DNA from: Methylobacterium oryzae
GTDB lineage: Bacteria; Pseudomonadota; Alphaproteobacteria; Rhizobiales; Beijerinckiaceae
DNA length: 49,778 nt
Direction: 5' to 3'
NCBI RefSeq assembly: GCF_021398735.1
Contig: NZ_CP090352.1
Location: 1 to 49,778 of the forward strand
Part shown: in pieces, positions 30,866 to 40,428 of the stretch
Numbering within the stretch: the stretch's first letter is position 1
Layout of the letters: the number at the start of each line of letters is the position of its first letter
The notes under the pieces: generated by a model
What the model was told of the DNA's origin: nothing
What the model saw: the letters and a program-made list of their open reading frames with translations, nothing else
The model's database searches: none
Made by a program: the position numbers and the translations under genes

Positions 30866-31167
30866 AACCCCTACGTGCCTATGGTCTGAGTATATCGGGA
30901 AAATCACTGATTTTCGAACATGAGGCATCCAGTTCCTGGCTTTGACAGCCAGTAGGGCCGCTTTGGCGCAATAATGTGGGATGAACATTGACGCAGTAAA
31001 TAAATTGGCGTCCAGTAAAAGTATCAAGGATAAAGTTTCCGCTGGTAATGCATATTCTAGCTTGTGCAGACGATCACCTAACAGTTTCTTTATGAAATAA
31101 GTATTATTTTCTCGTTGTATGAACAAATTAACAAATTTTGTGAATAACTTACATAAATTTAGCAAGC
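30866..31167. other. AT-rich intergenic, 302 bp
   Basis: No gene supported; a long minus-strand frame across 29975-31171 is a shadow of the hydrolase gene with low-complexity extension. Nothing recognisable. Confidence 0.4.
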
Positions 31168-31497
31168 TCAACAGCTTATGGCATATATTATGCCTTGATT
31201 TGACAGTATAGAAAATATTGTCACAGCAAGAGAAATTTTAGCCTTGCTCCTATATTTTTTTATAAGATTTATCTGATCGCTCTGTCGAAGTTCTTCATTT
31301 TCCCTCAGTACGTATTCAATAGGATTTCTTAAATCTAACAATCTCCCCGCCTCAATATTTGTATAGTACTTATATCTTTTCAGATCTTCTCTCAAATTCT
31401 TTGAAAGACCAACATTGTAGCGGACGAGAAATGTTAGAATGATCGCCCCAACGACGAAAAACTGAATGAATGGATAAGCAGACCCACGTACACACAT
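31168..31497 (-). CDS. Small membrane protein, 109 aa
   Basis: ATG 31495-31497. FIQFFVVGAIILTFLV near the N-terminus and ISLAVTIFSILSNQGIIYAI at the C-terminus are two hydrophobic helices; the middle is charged (KYRSKAKISL preceded by RENEELRQSDQINLI). It is AT-rich, as is the whole 30.9-34.5 kb stretch. No family recognised. It is divergent from the RTX operon. Confidence 0.55.
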   Translation of the reverse strand: MCVRGSAYPFIQFFVVGAIILTFLVRYNVGLSKNLREDLKRYKYYTNIEAGRLLDLRNPIEYVLRENEELRQSDQINLIKKYRSKAKISLAVTIFSILSNQGIIYAISC

Positions 31498-31846
31498 TAT
31501 TCTTACAATCTAATATTGCCTGTAGGCCATCGTATAGTGCCGAATAACAATGATACTAAAGGGAGAATGCAGAAGTCAATGACCCGAAACTAAAGCTACA
31601 TCCAGCGCCGAAGAAGCGATTAATCACGATTTTGTGAGCTCGCCATAGGCAGCTAGTAGATTTCTACTGATACCTGTTAACCTGTTGCCCAATCACGCAA
31701 CTCTAACGATCGTTTTTTATTGATACCACAGTGTTTAAATGTTATCGATTGGTTGGAAGCGGCAAATCATAATAATCTTCGTTAATTTGTGCGATTTTGT
31801 AAGAAGTTTTGGGCGTACGGTCGAGATAAACAAGGGGGAGCGTTAA
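31498..31846. other. AT-rich intergenic, 349 bp, promoter region of the RTX operon
   Basis: No gene. AACGATCGTT (31705-31714) is a 10-bp palindrome followed by a T-run. AAGGGGGAG at 31833-31841 is the ribosome-binding site for the adhesin at 31847. No clear sigma70 hexamer pair stands out. Confidence 0.4.
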
Positions 31847-34800
31847 ATGTCTCAAGTTTCTGGTGGATCAATAACCGTGTCCGCAGGACTTGGTATTACG
31901 GGATCGATCGAATTAGGCTATATTACCGATGGAACAACAACTACACCATTTATTTCGCTTGGAGGTGGACTAGGTGGTGGCGCATCTATAATCGACGGGG
32001 TTCCGATATTTGGCAATTTCACTATCCAAGCTATTGTTGGAAGGCCCGGGACATCTGTATCAGATTTTGCTCTGAATGGTTACAGCGCCGGCGTGTCATC
32101 CGGCGCAGTAACAAACGTAATATTTAACGGAAATGGGGAAGTGATAGGTGTAGAAGGAGGAGTATCTCTAGGATTGGGAACAAATGTAGGAAGCGTTACC
32201 TACACCATCACTCCTCAAGTTGTTGAAAATGCCGCTTCAGCACTCGCAGATACGTTAAAGTGGGCAGCTGATAATTATGATTCAGATCCGGATGCGCAGT
32301 TCATAATCAACGGCAACCCGCCGATGTCGGCGTTCAGCTACCCGTCACAAGATACCAACAATCAAGACTCAAATACTGATCCAACAACTCCCACCAATGG
32401 CCCAGGACCCGGCAATAATACTGGCCCCGGTCCTGGCCCCGGTCCTGGCCCCGGTCCTGGCCCCGGTCCTGGCCCCGGTCCTGGCCCCGGTCCTGGCCCC
32501 GGTCCTGGCCCCGGTCCTGGCCCCGGCCCTGGCCCCGGCCCTGGCCCCGGTCCTGGCCCCGGTCCTGGCCCTGGCCCCGGTCCTGGCCCCGGTCCTGGCC
32601 CCGGTCCTGGCCCCGGTCCTGGCCCCGGTAGCTCTGGCACCGGCCATCGCGGCAGTACCCCACCATTCAAGAAGCCTCCAGTCAGTCCACACGATCCCTT
32701 GGTTCTTGATCTCGCAGGAAAAGGAATCAACTTAACTTCGGTTGATGGCTCCAGTGCCTATTTTGATTATTCTGGGTCTGGATTTAGCAATCAAACTGGA
32801 TGGATTGCATCGGGCGAAGGTCTTCTTGTTCTTCAGCCAGACGGAACCTCTCTGAAATCTATTACATCACAAAATTTACTTGGTGCTGTCAGCGGCGATG
32901 GTTTCTCTGATTTAGCTAAACTAGATAACAATGGTGATGGAAAAATCACCTCTGCCGATCCAGAATTTGCAAATTTACGTGTTTGGGTCGACGCAAATCA
33001 GAATGGCGCACTAGATCCAGGAGAATTATTTTCGCTTAAAGATTTGGGGATCACCTCAATCGACACATCAGGGCAGCAAACTGGGCATGTTATTTCTGGC
33101 AACGATGTTGTAGAAGTAGGATCTTTTCAAATCGATGGCCAAACACAACCCCAGGCCATTGCTGAGGTGAATTTTCTCTCAAGTTCGGTTGTGACCGCTT
33201 TCAATGCGCCAGATGGCTTCAATGTTGATCCGTCTGCGATAAATTTACCAGAACTAGATGGCTATGGACGAGTTGCCGATTTGCAGGTTGCAATGACACT
33301 CGACCATGATCTTGAGTCAAAAGTCTCAGCATTAGTTATTTCCGCTCAGTCAACGGCGGACCAAAACTTTGACAAAGCATTTGAGAATATAATCCAAGAT
33401 TGGGCGGGTGTATCTAACATAGACCCATCGAGTCGAGGCGCATACGTCGATGCTCGACATTTAGCAGTGGTGTATGCATTTTATGGAATTGATCAGAATA
33501 CACAAACTGCTTATCAAGCCGACCCGAACTGGCACAATGGGCCGCAGTGGGAAGCTCTGTATCAAGATATTATAAGCGAGCTTAAGGCAAGATTTATCAG
33601 TCAGGTTGCGGGCAATCAATCCAATTCAGCCCAATCCTCAAATGAAGCATATGTAAATCCGATCTCAGCTTTTAATATGATAGGTTTTGACCCCCATTCC
33701 GATAAGATTTCTGTTGATTTTTCGGCGTTAGTAGCAAAAATTGTATCTCTTGCTCCATCTGATCAATCTTCATCGACATCTTATTTTGCTTCCGCCTTTG
33801 ACGCTCTAGGAAGTCTTAGACTTGATCTTTTTGACGGATCATCTCAGGCGCTAATTGCGGCCACATTGCAAGAGCTAACCCACCTCGGGGTTGCGGATTG
33901 GGTACAGCAGCAAGCACTGATCAGTTTAGGTTCTAGCTCTGCAATTGATGAACGCGACAATTCAGGTGACATCAATGTTTCTGCAAATTCCACTGTTATA
34001 CTTGGTTCTAATGATTCAAATATTATGAGCGGTGGCAATGGGACATATGTTATAAGCCCCACCCATGGAAACATCGTCATTTCCGATGGGGGTGACGGTA
34101 GATACCTTGTAATGCAAAACGTAAAGAAACAGGATGTTTATTTACAAAGGCAAATCGGGTCCGATGATTTGAATATAATCGACAGATCCACAAATAAGTC
34201 TGTTCTGCTTAAGGGCTACTTTGGCCGCGGCGATTCGTTCGGTATAAGTTTCAGCGACGGGTTATTACAAACAAGCGACGTATTATCTGTTCTACAGACA
34301 ACAGCTGGTTTGCTTGTAAAAAATAATGTGACCAGCAAGGCAGGTATTGCAGGTATTTCCCGGGCACTTGGAACGCTTGGATTTCAGGTTGTGCTCGTAG
34401 GTGACTCGGATACAGCCACAGCAGCTGCTGACGCAAATTCCTACATACTTGTGGGAAAAGGCAATGATCAGATAAATATTGGTTCAATGGATTCAAACGA
34501 GACGTCAGGGACAGTCCTTTATAGCTCTCACGACGGCAACCTGGAGATCGACGCCCACGTATACAGCTGGAACACGGTGGCCAACACCCTGCAGCTGATT
34601 GACCTCAAGCCATCAGATGTCTCCATCTCTCGCTCCGGCAATGACCTCCTGCTGACGGTCACGGCCACCGGCCGGACCATCACGGTGCCGGGTGAGTTCA
34701 ACTCGACCAACCACGACGGCATCCAGTCGATCGTGTTCGCCGACGGCACCACGCTGACCCGCGATCAGATCCAGGCTCAGGCCGCCTACCGGGCCGGGGC

Positions 34801-37800
34801 CGGCGACGTCACCGTCACCTCCCAGGATGGCCCCGCTACCCTGGTGGCCGGGCCCGGCAACGACGTGCTCGTGGCCGGCGATCAGGACAACACCGGCAAC
34901 ACCACGTTCGTGTACGGCTCCGGCGACGGCAACCTGGAGATCGATGCCCACGTCCACAGCTGGAACACGGTGGCCAACACCCTGCAGCTCACCGACCTCA
35001 AGCCCTCGGACGTCGCCTTCACCCGCTCCGGCAGCGATCTGCTGATGACGGTCACGGCCACCGGCCGGACCATCACGGTGCCGGGTGAGTTCAACTCGAC
35101 CAACCACGACGGCATCCAGTCGATCGTGTTCGCCGACGGCACCACGCTGACCCGCGATCAGATCCAGGCTCAGGCCGCCTACCGGGCCGGGGCCGGCGAC
35201 GTCACCGTCACCTCCCAGGATGGCCCCGCTACCCTGGTGGCCGGGCCCGGCAACGACGTGCTCGTGGCCGGCGATCAGGACAACACCGGCAACACCACGT
35301 TCGTGTACGGCTCCGGCGACGGCAACCTGGAGATCGATGCCCACGTCCACAGCTGGAACACGGTGGCCAACACCCTGCAGCTCACCGACCTCAAGCCCTC
35401 GGACGTCGCCTTCACCCGCTCCGGCAGCGATCTGCTGATGACGGTCACGGCCACCGGCCGGACCATCACGGTGCCGGGTGAGTTCAACTCGACCAACCAC
35501 GACGGCATCCAGTCGATCGTGTTCGCCGACGGCACCACGCTGACCCGCGATCAGATCCAGGCTCAGGCCGCCTACCGGGCCGGGGCCGGCGACGTCACCG
35601 TCACCTCCCAGGATGGCCCCGCTACCCTGGTGGCCGGGCCCGGCAACGACGTGCTCGTGGCCGGCGATCAGGACAACACCGGCAACACCACGTTCGTGTA
35701 CGGCTCCGGCGACGGCAACCTGGAGATCGATGCCCACGTCCACAGCTGGAACACGGTGGCCAACACCCTGCAGCTCACCGACCTCAAGCCCTCGGACGTC
35801 GCCTTCACCCGCTCCGGCAGCGATCTGCTGATGACGGTCACGGCCACCGGCCGGACCATCACGGTGCCGGGTGAGTTCAACTCGACCAACCACGACGGCA
35901 TCCAGTCGATCGTGTTCGCCGACGGCACCACGCTGACCCGCGACCAGATCCAGGCTCAGGCCGCCTACCGGGCCGGGGCCGGCGACGTCACCGTCACCTC
36001 CCAGGACGGCCCCGCTACCCTGGTGGCCGGGCCCGGCAACGACGTGCTCGTGGCCGGCGATCAGGACAACACCGGCAACACCACGTTCGTGTACGGCTCC
36101 GGCGACGGCAACCTGGAGATCGATGCCCACGTCCACAGCTGGAACACGGTGGCCAACACCCTGCAGCTCACCGACCTCAAGCCCTCGGACGTCGCCTTCA
36201 CCCGCTCCGGCAGCGATCTGCTGATGACGGTCACGGCCACCGGCCGGACCATCACGGTGCCGGGTGAGTTCAACTCGACCAACCACGACGGCATCCAGTC
36301 GATCGTGTTCGCCGACGGCACCACGCTGACCCGCGATCAGATCCAGGCTCAGGCCGCCTACCGGGCCGGGGCCGGCGACGTCACCGTCACCTCCCAGGAT
36401 GGCCCCGCTACCCTGGTGGCCGGGCCCGGCAACGACGTGCTCGTGGCCGGCGATCAGGACAACACCGGCAACACCACGTTCGTGTACGGCTCCGGCGACG
36501 GCAACCTGGAGATCGATGCCCACGTCCACAGCTGGAACACGGTGGCCAACACCCTGCAGCTCACCGACCTCAAGCCCTCGGACGTCGCCTTCACCCGCTC
36601 CGGCAGCGATCTGCTGATGACGGTCACGGCCACCGGCCGGACCATCACGGTGCCGGGTGAGTTCAACTCGACCAACCACGACGGCATCCAGTCGATCGTG
36701 TTCGCCGACGGCACCAAATGGGACCAAGCGAGCATTCTCTCGAACGCTTGGCTGCATGGTGCCGACGGGAACGACAGCGTCACCATGCCGGACGATGGAG
36801 CGACTATTCAGCTAGGAAAAGGAGACAAATCGATCTTCCTAAGCGGAAATGGTGCCGACGTAATTCGCTTCGCAAAGGGCGACGGGCACGATGTAATCGA
36901 CAACCCGGGATCTGGATACACTAGAGACGACACGCTGGTATTATCTGACACAAATCCGAACGAGGTTGTTCTTACTCAGGATGGCGACTCTCTGCTCATC
37001 ACGATAACCAAAACCGGCGATACAGTTCGATCTAGGTGGCAATTTTGGGCGAATAGCACACAATATGGCATAAATCGCATCACGTTTGCCGACGGTACCA
37101 CTATCAACCGCGAACAGATCCAAACAGCTATCGCTGCCGGAGGCACCGTCCCTGCATCAAGTAGTGCACAGACGCATTCCACGTCCGCGAGCAACTCGAC
37201 CACAGGTTTGACCTCCTCCGCGAGCAACTCGACCACGGGCTCGACCTCCTCCGCAAGCGGCTCGACCACAGGTTCGACCTCCTCCGCGAGCGGCTCGACC
37301 ACGGGTTCGACCTCCTCCGCGAGCGGCTCGACCACAGGTTCGACCTCCTCCGCGAGCGACTCGACCACAGGTTCGACCTCCTCCGCGAGCGGCTCGATCA
37401 CAGGTTCGACTTCTTCATCAAACAGCACGGTGACGGGTGCAGCAGGCGCAGCGAGCAATGCCTACGACACCCACGACAGCTCCAACCTAGTCTACGATCT
37501 CGGACCGGGTAACTATACGGTCAACGCCTTTCATGACGATCGGCTTACCGTTGAGTGGGCAGCCACCGATGGAAATCAAACCTTCACAATCGAGTCCAGC
37601 AATTATAGCAACGACGCTAAAGCCGTCCTCTCTGGCTTGAACGCCGCAGATGTAATTCTAACCCGTGGCGGATCCAATAATGAAGATCTAATTGTCACCA
37701 ATCGATCGACGGGTGCCGTACTGACTTTCACAAACCAGCTCCAAGACTCTCAACACGGTGTCAGCGCAATCCAATTCGCGGACGGAACTACGTGGGATCA

Positions 37801-38173
37801 ATCGGCTATCACGTCGCATGTGTCACTCACGTTGACCGGAACAGCGAACGCAACAACGCTAATCGGAGGTGCCGGCGATGATGTTCTTATTGCCGGCGGA
37901 GGGAATGACACCCTAACCGGAGGGGGTGGATCAAATCTGTTCATCTTTGGCCCCGCGTCCGGACAAGACACAATCACCGACTTCAAGCCGTCCGGCACCG
38001 GACACGATTTGTTGCAATTTGATCACACGATCTTCGCGGACGCATCCTCTGCTCTGGCAGCAGCCTCGCAGGTCGGTTCTGATGTGGTGATCACAGAGTC
38101 GGCCACGGACAAAGTCATTATGAAAAACACGGACCTTTCATCGCTCACCAAGAGCGATTTCCGTATCGTTTGA
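31847..38173 (+). CDS. Giant RTX-type repeat protein secreted by type I system, 2108 aa
   Basis: Layout: residues 1-190 N-terminal beta-rich Gly domain; 193-261 a Gly-Pro linker (12-bp DNA repeat); about 285-440 a conserved region with Ca-binding DNNGDGKITSAD (360-371) and DANQNGALDPGE (381-392); 440-890 mixed domain; about 896-1624 six near-identical 131-residue units (the last one partial), each with an HCBP-related segment (DLKPSDVAFTRSGSDLL, then FADGTTLTRDQI) and a GPGNDVLVAGDQDN turn; 1781-1857 seven 11-residue Ser/Thr repeats; about 1998-2035 RTX nonapeptides (GGAGDDVLIAGGGNDTLTGG); then a C-terminal region fit for type I export. It is followed by an ABC exporter and fusion protein. 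It lacks a Sec signal. Likely a surface adhesin or matrix protein. AT-rich at the start, GC-rich in the repeats. Confidence 0.93.
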   Translation: MSQVSGGSITVSAGLGITGSIELGYITDGTTTTPFISLGGGLGGGASIIDGVPIFGNFTIQAIVGRPGTSVSDFALNGYSAGVSSGAVTNVIFNGNGEVIGVEGGVSLGLGTNVGSVTYTITPQVVENAASALADTLKWAADNYDSDPDAQFIINGNPPMSAFSYPSQDTNNQDSNTDPTTPTNGPGPGNNTGPGPGPGPGPGPGPGPGPGPGPGPGPGPGPGPGPGPGPGPGPGPGPGPGPGPGPGPGPGPGPGPGPGPGSSGTGHRGSTPPFKKPPVSPHDPLVLDLAGKGINLTSVDGSSAYFDYSGSGFSNQTGWIASGEGLLVLQPDGTSLKSITSQNLLGAVSGDGFSDLAKLDNNGDGKITSADPEFANLRVWVDANQNGALDPGELFSLKDLGITSIDTSGQQTGHVISGNDVVEVGSFQIDGQTQPQAIAEVNFLSSSVVTAFNAPDGFNVDPSAINLPELDGYGRVADLQVAMTLDHDLESKVSALVISAQSTADQNFDKAFENIIQDWAGVSNIDPSSRGAYVDARHLAVVYAFYGIDQNTQTAYQADPNWHNGPQWEALYQDIISELKARFISQVAGNQSNSAQSSNEAYVNPISAFNMIGFDPHSDKISVDFSALVAKIVSLAPSDQSSSTSYFASAFDALGSLRLDLFDGSSQALIAATLQELTHLGVADWVQQQALISLGSSSAIDERDNSGDINVSANSTVILGSNDSNIMSGGNGTYVISPTHGNIVISDGGDGRYLVMQNVKKQDVYLQRQIGSDDLNIIDRSTNKSVLLKGYFGRGDSFGISFSDGLLQTSDVLSVLQTTAGLLVKNNVTSKAGIAGISRALGTLGFQVVLVGDSDTATAAADANSYILVGKGNDQINIGSMDSNETSGTVLYSSHDGNLEIDAHVYSWNTVANTLQLIDLKPSDVSISRSGNDLLLTVTATGRTITVPGEFNSTNHDGIQSIVFADGTTLTRDQIQAQAAYRAGAGDVTVTSQDGPATLVAGPGNDVLVAGDQDNTGNTTFVYGSGDGNLEIDAHVHSWNTVANTLQLTDLKPSDVAFTRSGSDLLMTVTATGRTITVPGEFNSTNHDGIQSIVFADGTTLTRDQIQAQAAYRAGAGDVTVTSQDGPATLVAGPGNDVLVAGDQDNTGNTTFVYGSGDGNLEIDAHVHSWNTVANTLQLTDLKPSDVAFTRSGSDLLMTVTATGRTITVPGEFNSTNHDGIQSIVFADGTTLTRDQIQAQAAYRAGAGDVTVTSQDGPATLVAGPGNDVLVAGDQDNTGNTTFVYGSGDGNLEIDAHVHSWNTVANTLQLTDLKPSDVAFTRSGSDLLMTVTATGRTITVPGEFNSTNHDGIQSIVFADGTTLTRDQIQAQAAYRAGAGDVTVTSQDGPATLVAGPGNDVLVAGDQDNTGNTTFVYGSGDGNLEIDAHVHSWNTVANTLQLTDLKPSDVAFTRSGSDLLMTVTATGRTITVPGEFNSTNHDGIQSIVFADGTTLTRDQIQAQAAYRAGAGDVTVTSQDGPATLVAGPGNDVLVAGDQDNTGNTTFVYGSGDGNLEIDAHVHSWNTVANTLQLTDLKPSDVAFTRSGSDLLMTVTATGRTITVPGEFNSTNHDGIQSIVFADGTKWDQASILSNAWLHGADGNDSVTMPDDGATIQLGKGDKSIFLSGNGADVIRFAKGDGHDVIDNPGSGYTRDDTLVLSDTNPNEVVLTQDGDSLLITITKTGDTVRSRWQFWANSTQYGINRITFADGTTINREQIQTAIAAGGTVPASSSAQTHSTSASNSTTGLTSSASNSTTGSTSSASGSTTGSTSSASGSTTGSTSSASGSTTGSTSSASDSTTGSTSSASGSITGSTSSSNSTVTGAAGAASNAYDTHDSSNLVYDLGPGNYTVNAFHDDRLTVEWAATDGNQTFTIESSNYSNDAKAVLSGLNAADVILTRGGSNNEDLIVTNRSTGAVLTFTNQLQDSQHGVSAIQFADGTTWDQSAITSHVSLTLTGTANATTLIGGAGDDVLIAGGGNDTLTGGGGSNLFIFGPASGQDTITDFKPSGTGHDLLQFDHTIFADASSALAAASQVGSDVVITESATDKVIMKNTDLSSLTKSDFRIV
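32423..32628 (+). repeat. 12-bp tandem repeat GGCCCCGGTCCT encoding Gly-Pro
   Basis: About 17 units in a row with few changes (some GGCCCCGGCCCT, one shortened GGCCCT step). In frame it gives (Gly-Pro)n. Slipped-strand changes of whole units would stay in frame, so linker length can vary without loss of function. Confidence 0.85.
34532..36718 (+). repeat. 393-bp tandem repeat, five full copies plus partial
   Basis: Unit boundaries at 34532, 34925, 35318, 35711, 36104 and 36497 (exactly 393 bp apart). Copies 2 to 6 are nearly identical at the DNA level (single changes such as CGCGATCAG/CGCGACCAG near 35942); the first is more diverged. The unit encodes 131 residues. Confidence 0.95.
37187..37417 (+). 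repeat. 33-bp tandem repeat (7 units), Ser/Thr/Gly spacer
   Basis: Seven 11-residue units of the form ASGSTTGSTSS with small changes (N, D, I, L variants). A flexible spacer ahead of the final RTX segment. Confidence 0.85.
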
Positions 38174-38186
38174 GTATGAGCAGCGG

Positions 38187-38217
38187 CAAGCTGGGAGATC
38201 GATGATCTCCCAGCTTG
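38187..38217. terminator. Perfect 14-bp hairpin between adhesin and exporter genes
   Basis: CAAGCTGGGAGATC (38187-38200), loop GAT, GATCTCCCAGCTTG (38204-38217): a perfect inverted repeat 13 bp after the adhesin stop. It includes a GGGAG box and the alternative ATG at 38202. No U-run follows, so a strict intrinsic terminator is not certain; attenuation or mRNA 3'-end protection is equally possible. Confidence 0.6.
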
Positions 38218-38264
38218 ACCGATGTGAGTACACGCCGACCAAACTGCGCGCATTCGGTAGGGCA

Positions 38265-40427
38265 ATGGATACGATCACATCGCAGTCGGCTGTGTTAGTT
38301 ATGGCAGACACCGGCTTGCAGGCGCTCTGTGCCATTGCCGGCTACTATCGCATCGCGGCCGATCCGGACCATCTCCGCCGCGAACTTGCCATCAACGGAC
38401 AACGTGCGTCCAGCCGACAAATCCTGCAAGCTGCCCGTTTGACAGGTCTCAAGACTCGGCTGGTATCCGTCGATCGTAAGCGCCTGCGCACTGTGCCGGT
38501 GCCGGCGATCCTACAATTGAATGACAGCAGCTACACCGTCTACAGCGGCCGCACGCCGGCTGGTACATACAGGCTCGTCGATCCGGTCACGCGGATCGTC
38601 CGCGACCTTCCCATAGAGGAGCTTGTCGGGGCATGCGGATCCGAACTCATCTTGGTCCAGCGCCGCTTCCGTGGTGAAGGTGTCGATCCGAAGACCTTCG
38701 GATTTCAGTGGTTCCTCCCATCGCTCTGGCGCTATCGCCAGCCGATCGCCCACGTTCTGCTCGCTTCATTATTCGTACAGGTCTTCGCCCTCGTCACACC
38801 CCTGTTCTTCCAGGTAATCATCGACAAGGTCCTGGTCCACAAAGGCTACTCCACGCTCTTGGTCATTGTGGCAGGCTTGGCCATCGTCGGGCTGTTCGAC
38901 GTCGCATTGCAATACCTGCGCACCTACGCTCTATCGCACACCACGAACCGCATCGACGTCGAACTCGGCAAGCGGCTGTTCCATCACCTCTTGAACTTAC
39001 CGCTCAGTTATTTTGAGACACGACCCGCCGGGCAAACCGTGGCGAGGATCCGGGAACTTGAAACGATCCGTTCGTTCCTAACCGGCCAAGCCCTTTTCTC
39101 GGGCATCGATCTCGTATTCACGGTCATCTTCATAGCCGTATTGTTCGCCTACTCATGGAAATTGACGCTGATCGTTCTGCTATCCATTCCGATCTATCTG
39201 GCGATCAGCGCTCTCGTCCGGCCGCCGTTGCGCGAGCAAGTCAGGCAAAAATTTAACCGGAGCGCCGAGAGCCAACAATTTCTCGTCGAGGCCGTCGTTG
39301 GCATCCAGACCGTCAAAGCCAGCGCGGTCGAGCCGATGATGCGCCATCAATGGGAAGAGCGGCTAGCAGCCTATGTCCGGACCGCATTCGACATGACGGT
39401 CCTGGCCGCGGGCGGTCAGAACGCCATCCAGTACGTCAGCAAGCTGACCACGGCCGCGATAATGCTGTTCGGCGCGAAAGCCGCCATCGACGGCGAGCTC
39501 ACCATCGGTGAACTCGTGGCCTTCAACATGATCGCTTCGCAGGTCGCGCAACCCATCCTGCGGCTGTCTCAGTTGTGGCAGGACTTTCAGCAGGTCCAGG
39601 TCTCGGTCGAGCGTCTGGGCGATATCCTTAACACGCCAGCGGAGCGCCTACCGCAGACAAGCGCGGCGCTCCCGCCGCCGCGGGGCGACATCGAGCTGAG
39701 AAACGTCTCCTTCGCGTACCGACCCAGCTCGCCGCAGGTTCTGAAGCGGGTCTCCCTGTCGATCCGGCGGGGCGAAGTGGTCGGGATCGTTGGTCCATCT
39801 GGATCGGGCAAGTCGACGCTTACCAAGCTCGTCCAACGCCTCTACCTCCCTCAGGAAGGGCAGGTCCTGGTCGATGGCGTCGACGTTGCGCAGGTCGACC
39901 CGGCTTGGTTGCGCACCAATGTCGGCGTGGTCCTGCAGGAAAACCTCCTGTTCAATCGCACGATCCACGACAACATCGCGTTCGCAAATCCAGCCATGCC
40001 GCGAGCCGCGGTCATGAACGTCGCCAGGCTCTCCGGAGCCGACGAGTTCATCAATCGGCTGCCCCAAGGCTACGACACATTGATCGAGGAGCGGGGCGCG
40101 AACCTGTCGGGCGGCCAACGCCAACGCATCGCCATAGCCCGCGCCCTGGCGACGAACCCGCCGATCCTGATCTTCGACGAAGCGACGAGCGCGCTGGATT
40201 ACGAGAGCGAGCGCGTGATCCAGGCCAATATGCGCCAGATTGTCAAAGGCCGGACCGTGATCATCATCGCGCATCGTCTGGCGACCGTGCGCCCCTGCAA
40301 TCGCATCGTCAGCATGGCGGACGGGCAGATCATCGAGATCGGCAGCCACGATCAGCTCGTACATCGGCCCAACGGGCTCTACGCTCGCCTCTGGGCCATG
40401 CAGTTCGATCAAGCGAAGGCCTCGTGA
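38265..40427 (+). CDS. Type I secretion ABC exporter with inactive C39-like domain, 720 aa
   Basis: Start 38265 (MDTITSQSAVLVMADTGLQ) chosen since GGTAGGG precedes it and the upstream ATG (38202) lies inside the hairpin; the longer form has 741 residues. Residues about 12-130 are a C39-like domain (TGLQALCAIAGYYRI) lacking the catalytic Cys at the usual place, as in HlyB, thus a substrate-binding, not cleaving, domain. About 150-450 is the transmembrane region. The ATPase has Walker A GPSGSGKST (about 510-518), LSGGQ (about 615), Walker B ILIFDEATSALD (about 634-646) and the IAHRL switch. It is predicted to export the RTX protein with the fusion protein at 40429 and an outer-membrane TolC encoded elsewhere. 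Confidence 0.93.
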   Translation: MDTITSQSAVLVMADTGLQALCAIAGYYRIAADPDHLRRELAINGQRASSRQILQAARLTGLKTRLVSVDRKRLRTVPVPAILQLNDSSYTVYSGRTPAGTYRLVDPVTRIVRDLPIEELVGACGSELILVQRRFRGEGVDPKTFGFQWFLPSLWRYRQPIAHVLLASLFVQVFALVTPLFFQVIIDKVLVHKGYSTLLVIVAGLAIVGLFDVALQYLRTYALSHTTNRIDVELGKRLFHHLLNLPLSYFETRPAGQTVARIRELETIRSFLTGQALFSGIDLVFTVIFIAVLFAYSWKLTLIVLLSIPIYLAISALVRPPLREQVRQKFNRSAESQQFLVEAVVGIQTVKASAVEPMMRHQWEERLAAYVRTAFDMTVLAAGGQNAIQYVSKLTTAAIMLFGAKAAIDGELTIGELVAFNMIASQVAQPILRLSQLWQDFQQVQVSVERLGDILNTPAERLPQTSAALPPPRGDIELRNVSFAYRPSSPQVLKRVSLSIRRGEVVGIVGPSGSGKSTLTKLVQRLYLPQEGQVLVDGVDVAQVDPAWLRTNVGVVLQENLLFNRTIHDNIAFANPAMPRAAVMNVARLSGADEFINRLPQGYDTLIEERGANLSGGQRQRIAIARALATNPPILIFDEATSALDYESERVIQANMRQIVKGRTVIIIAHRLATVRPCNRIVSMADGQIIEIGSHDQLVHRPNGLYARLWAMQFDQAKAS

Positions 40428-40428
40428 G

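Noticed and set aside
29975..31171. 398-residue minus-strand frame
   Set aside because: Mostly antisense to the alpha/beta hydrolase; the upstream part is unstructured AT-rich sequence.
34532..36718. Regular repeats as a CRISPR array
   Set aside because: Units are 393 bp, coding, and without unique spacers; no cas genes in the window.
34613..36757. 714-residue open frame on the minus strand through the adhesin repeats
   Set aside because: It is a shadow created by the 393-bp repeats (131 codons, so frames stay open in every copy); no ribosome-binding site, low-complexity composition.
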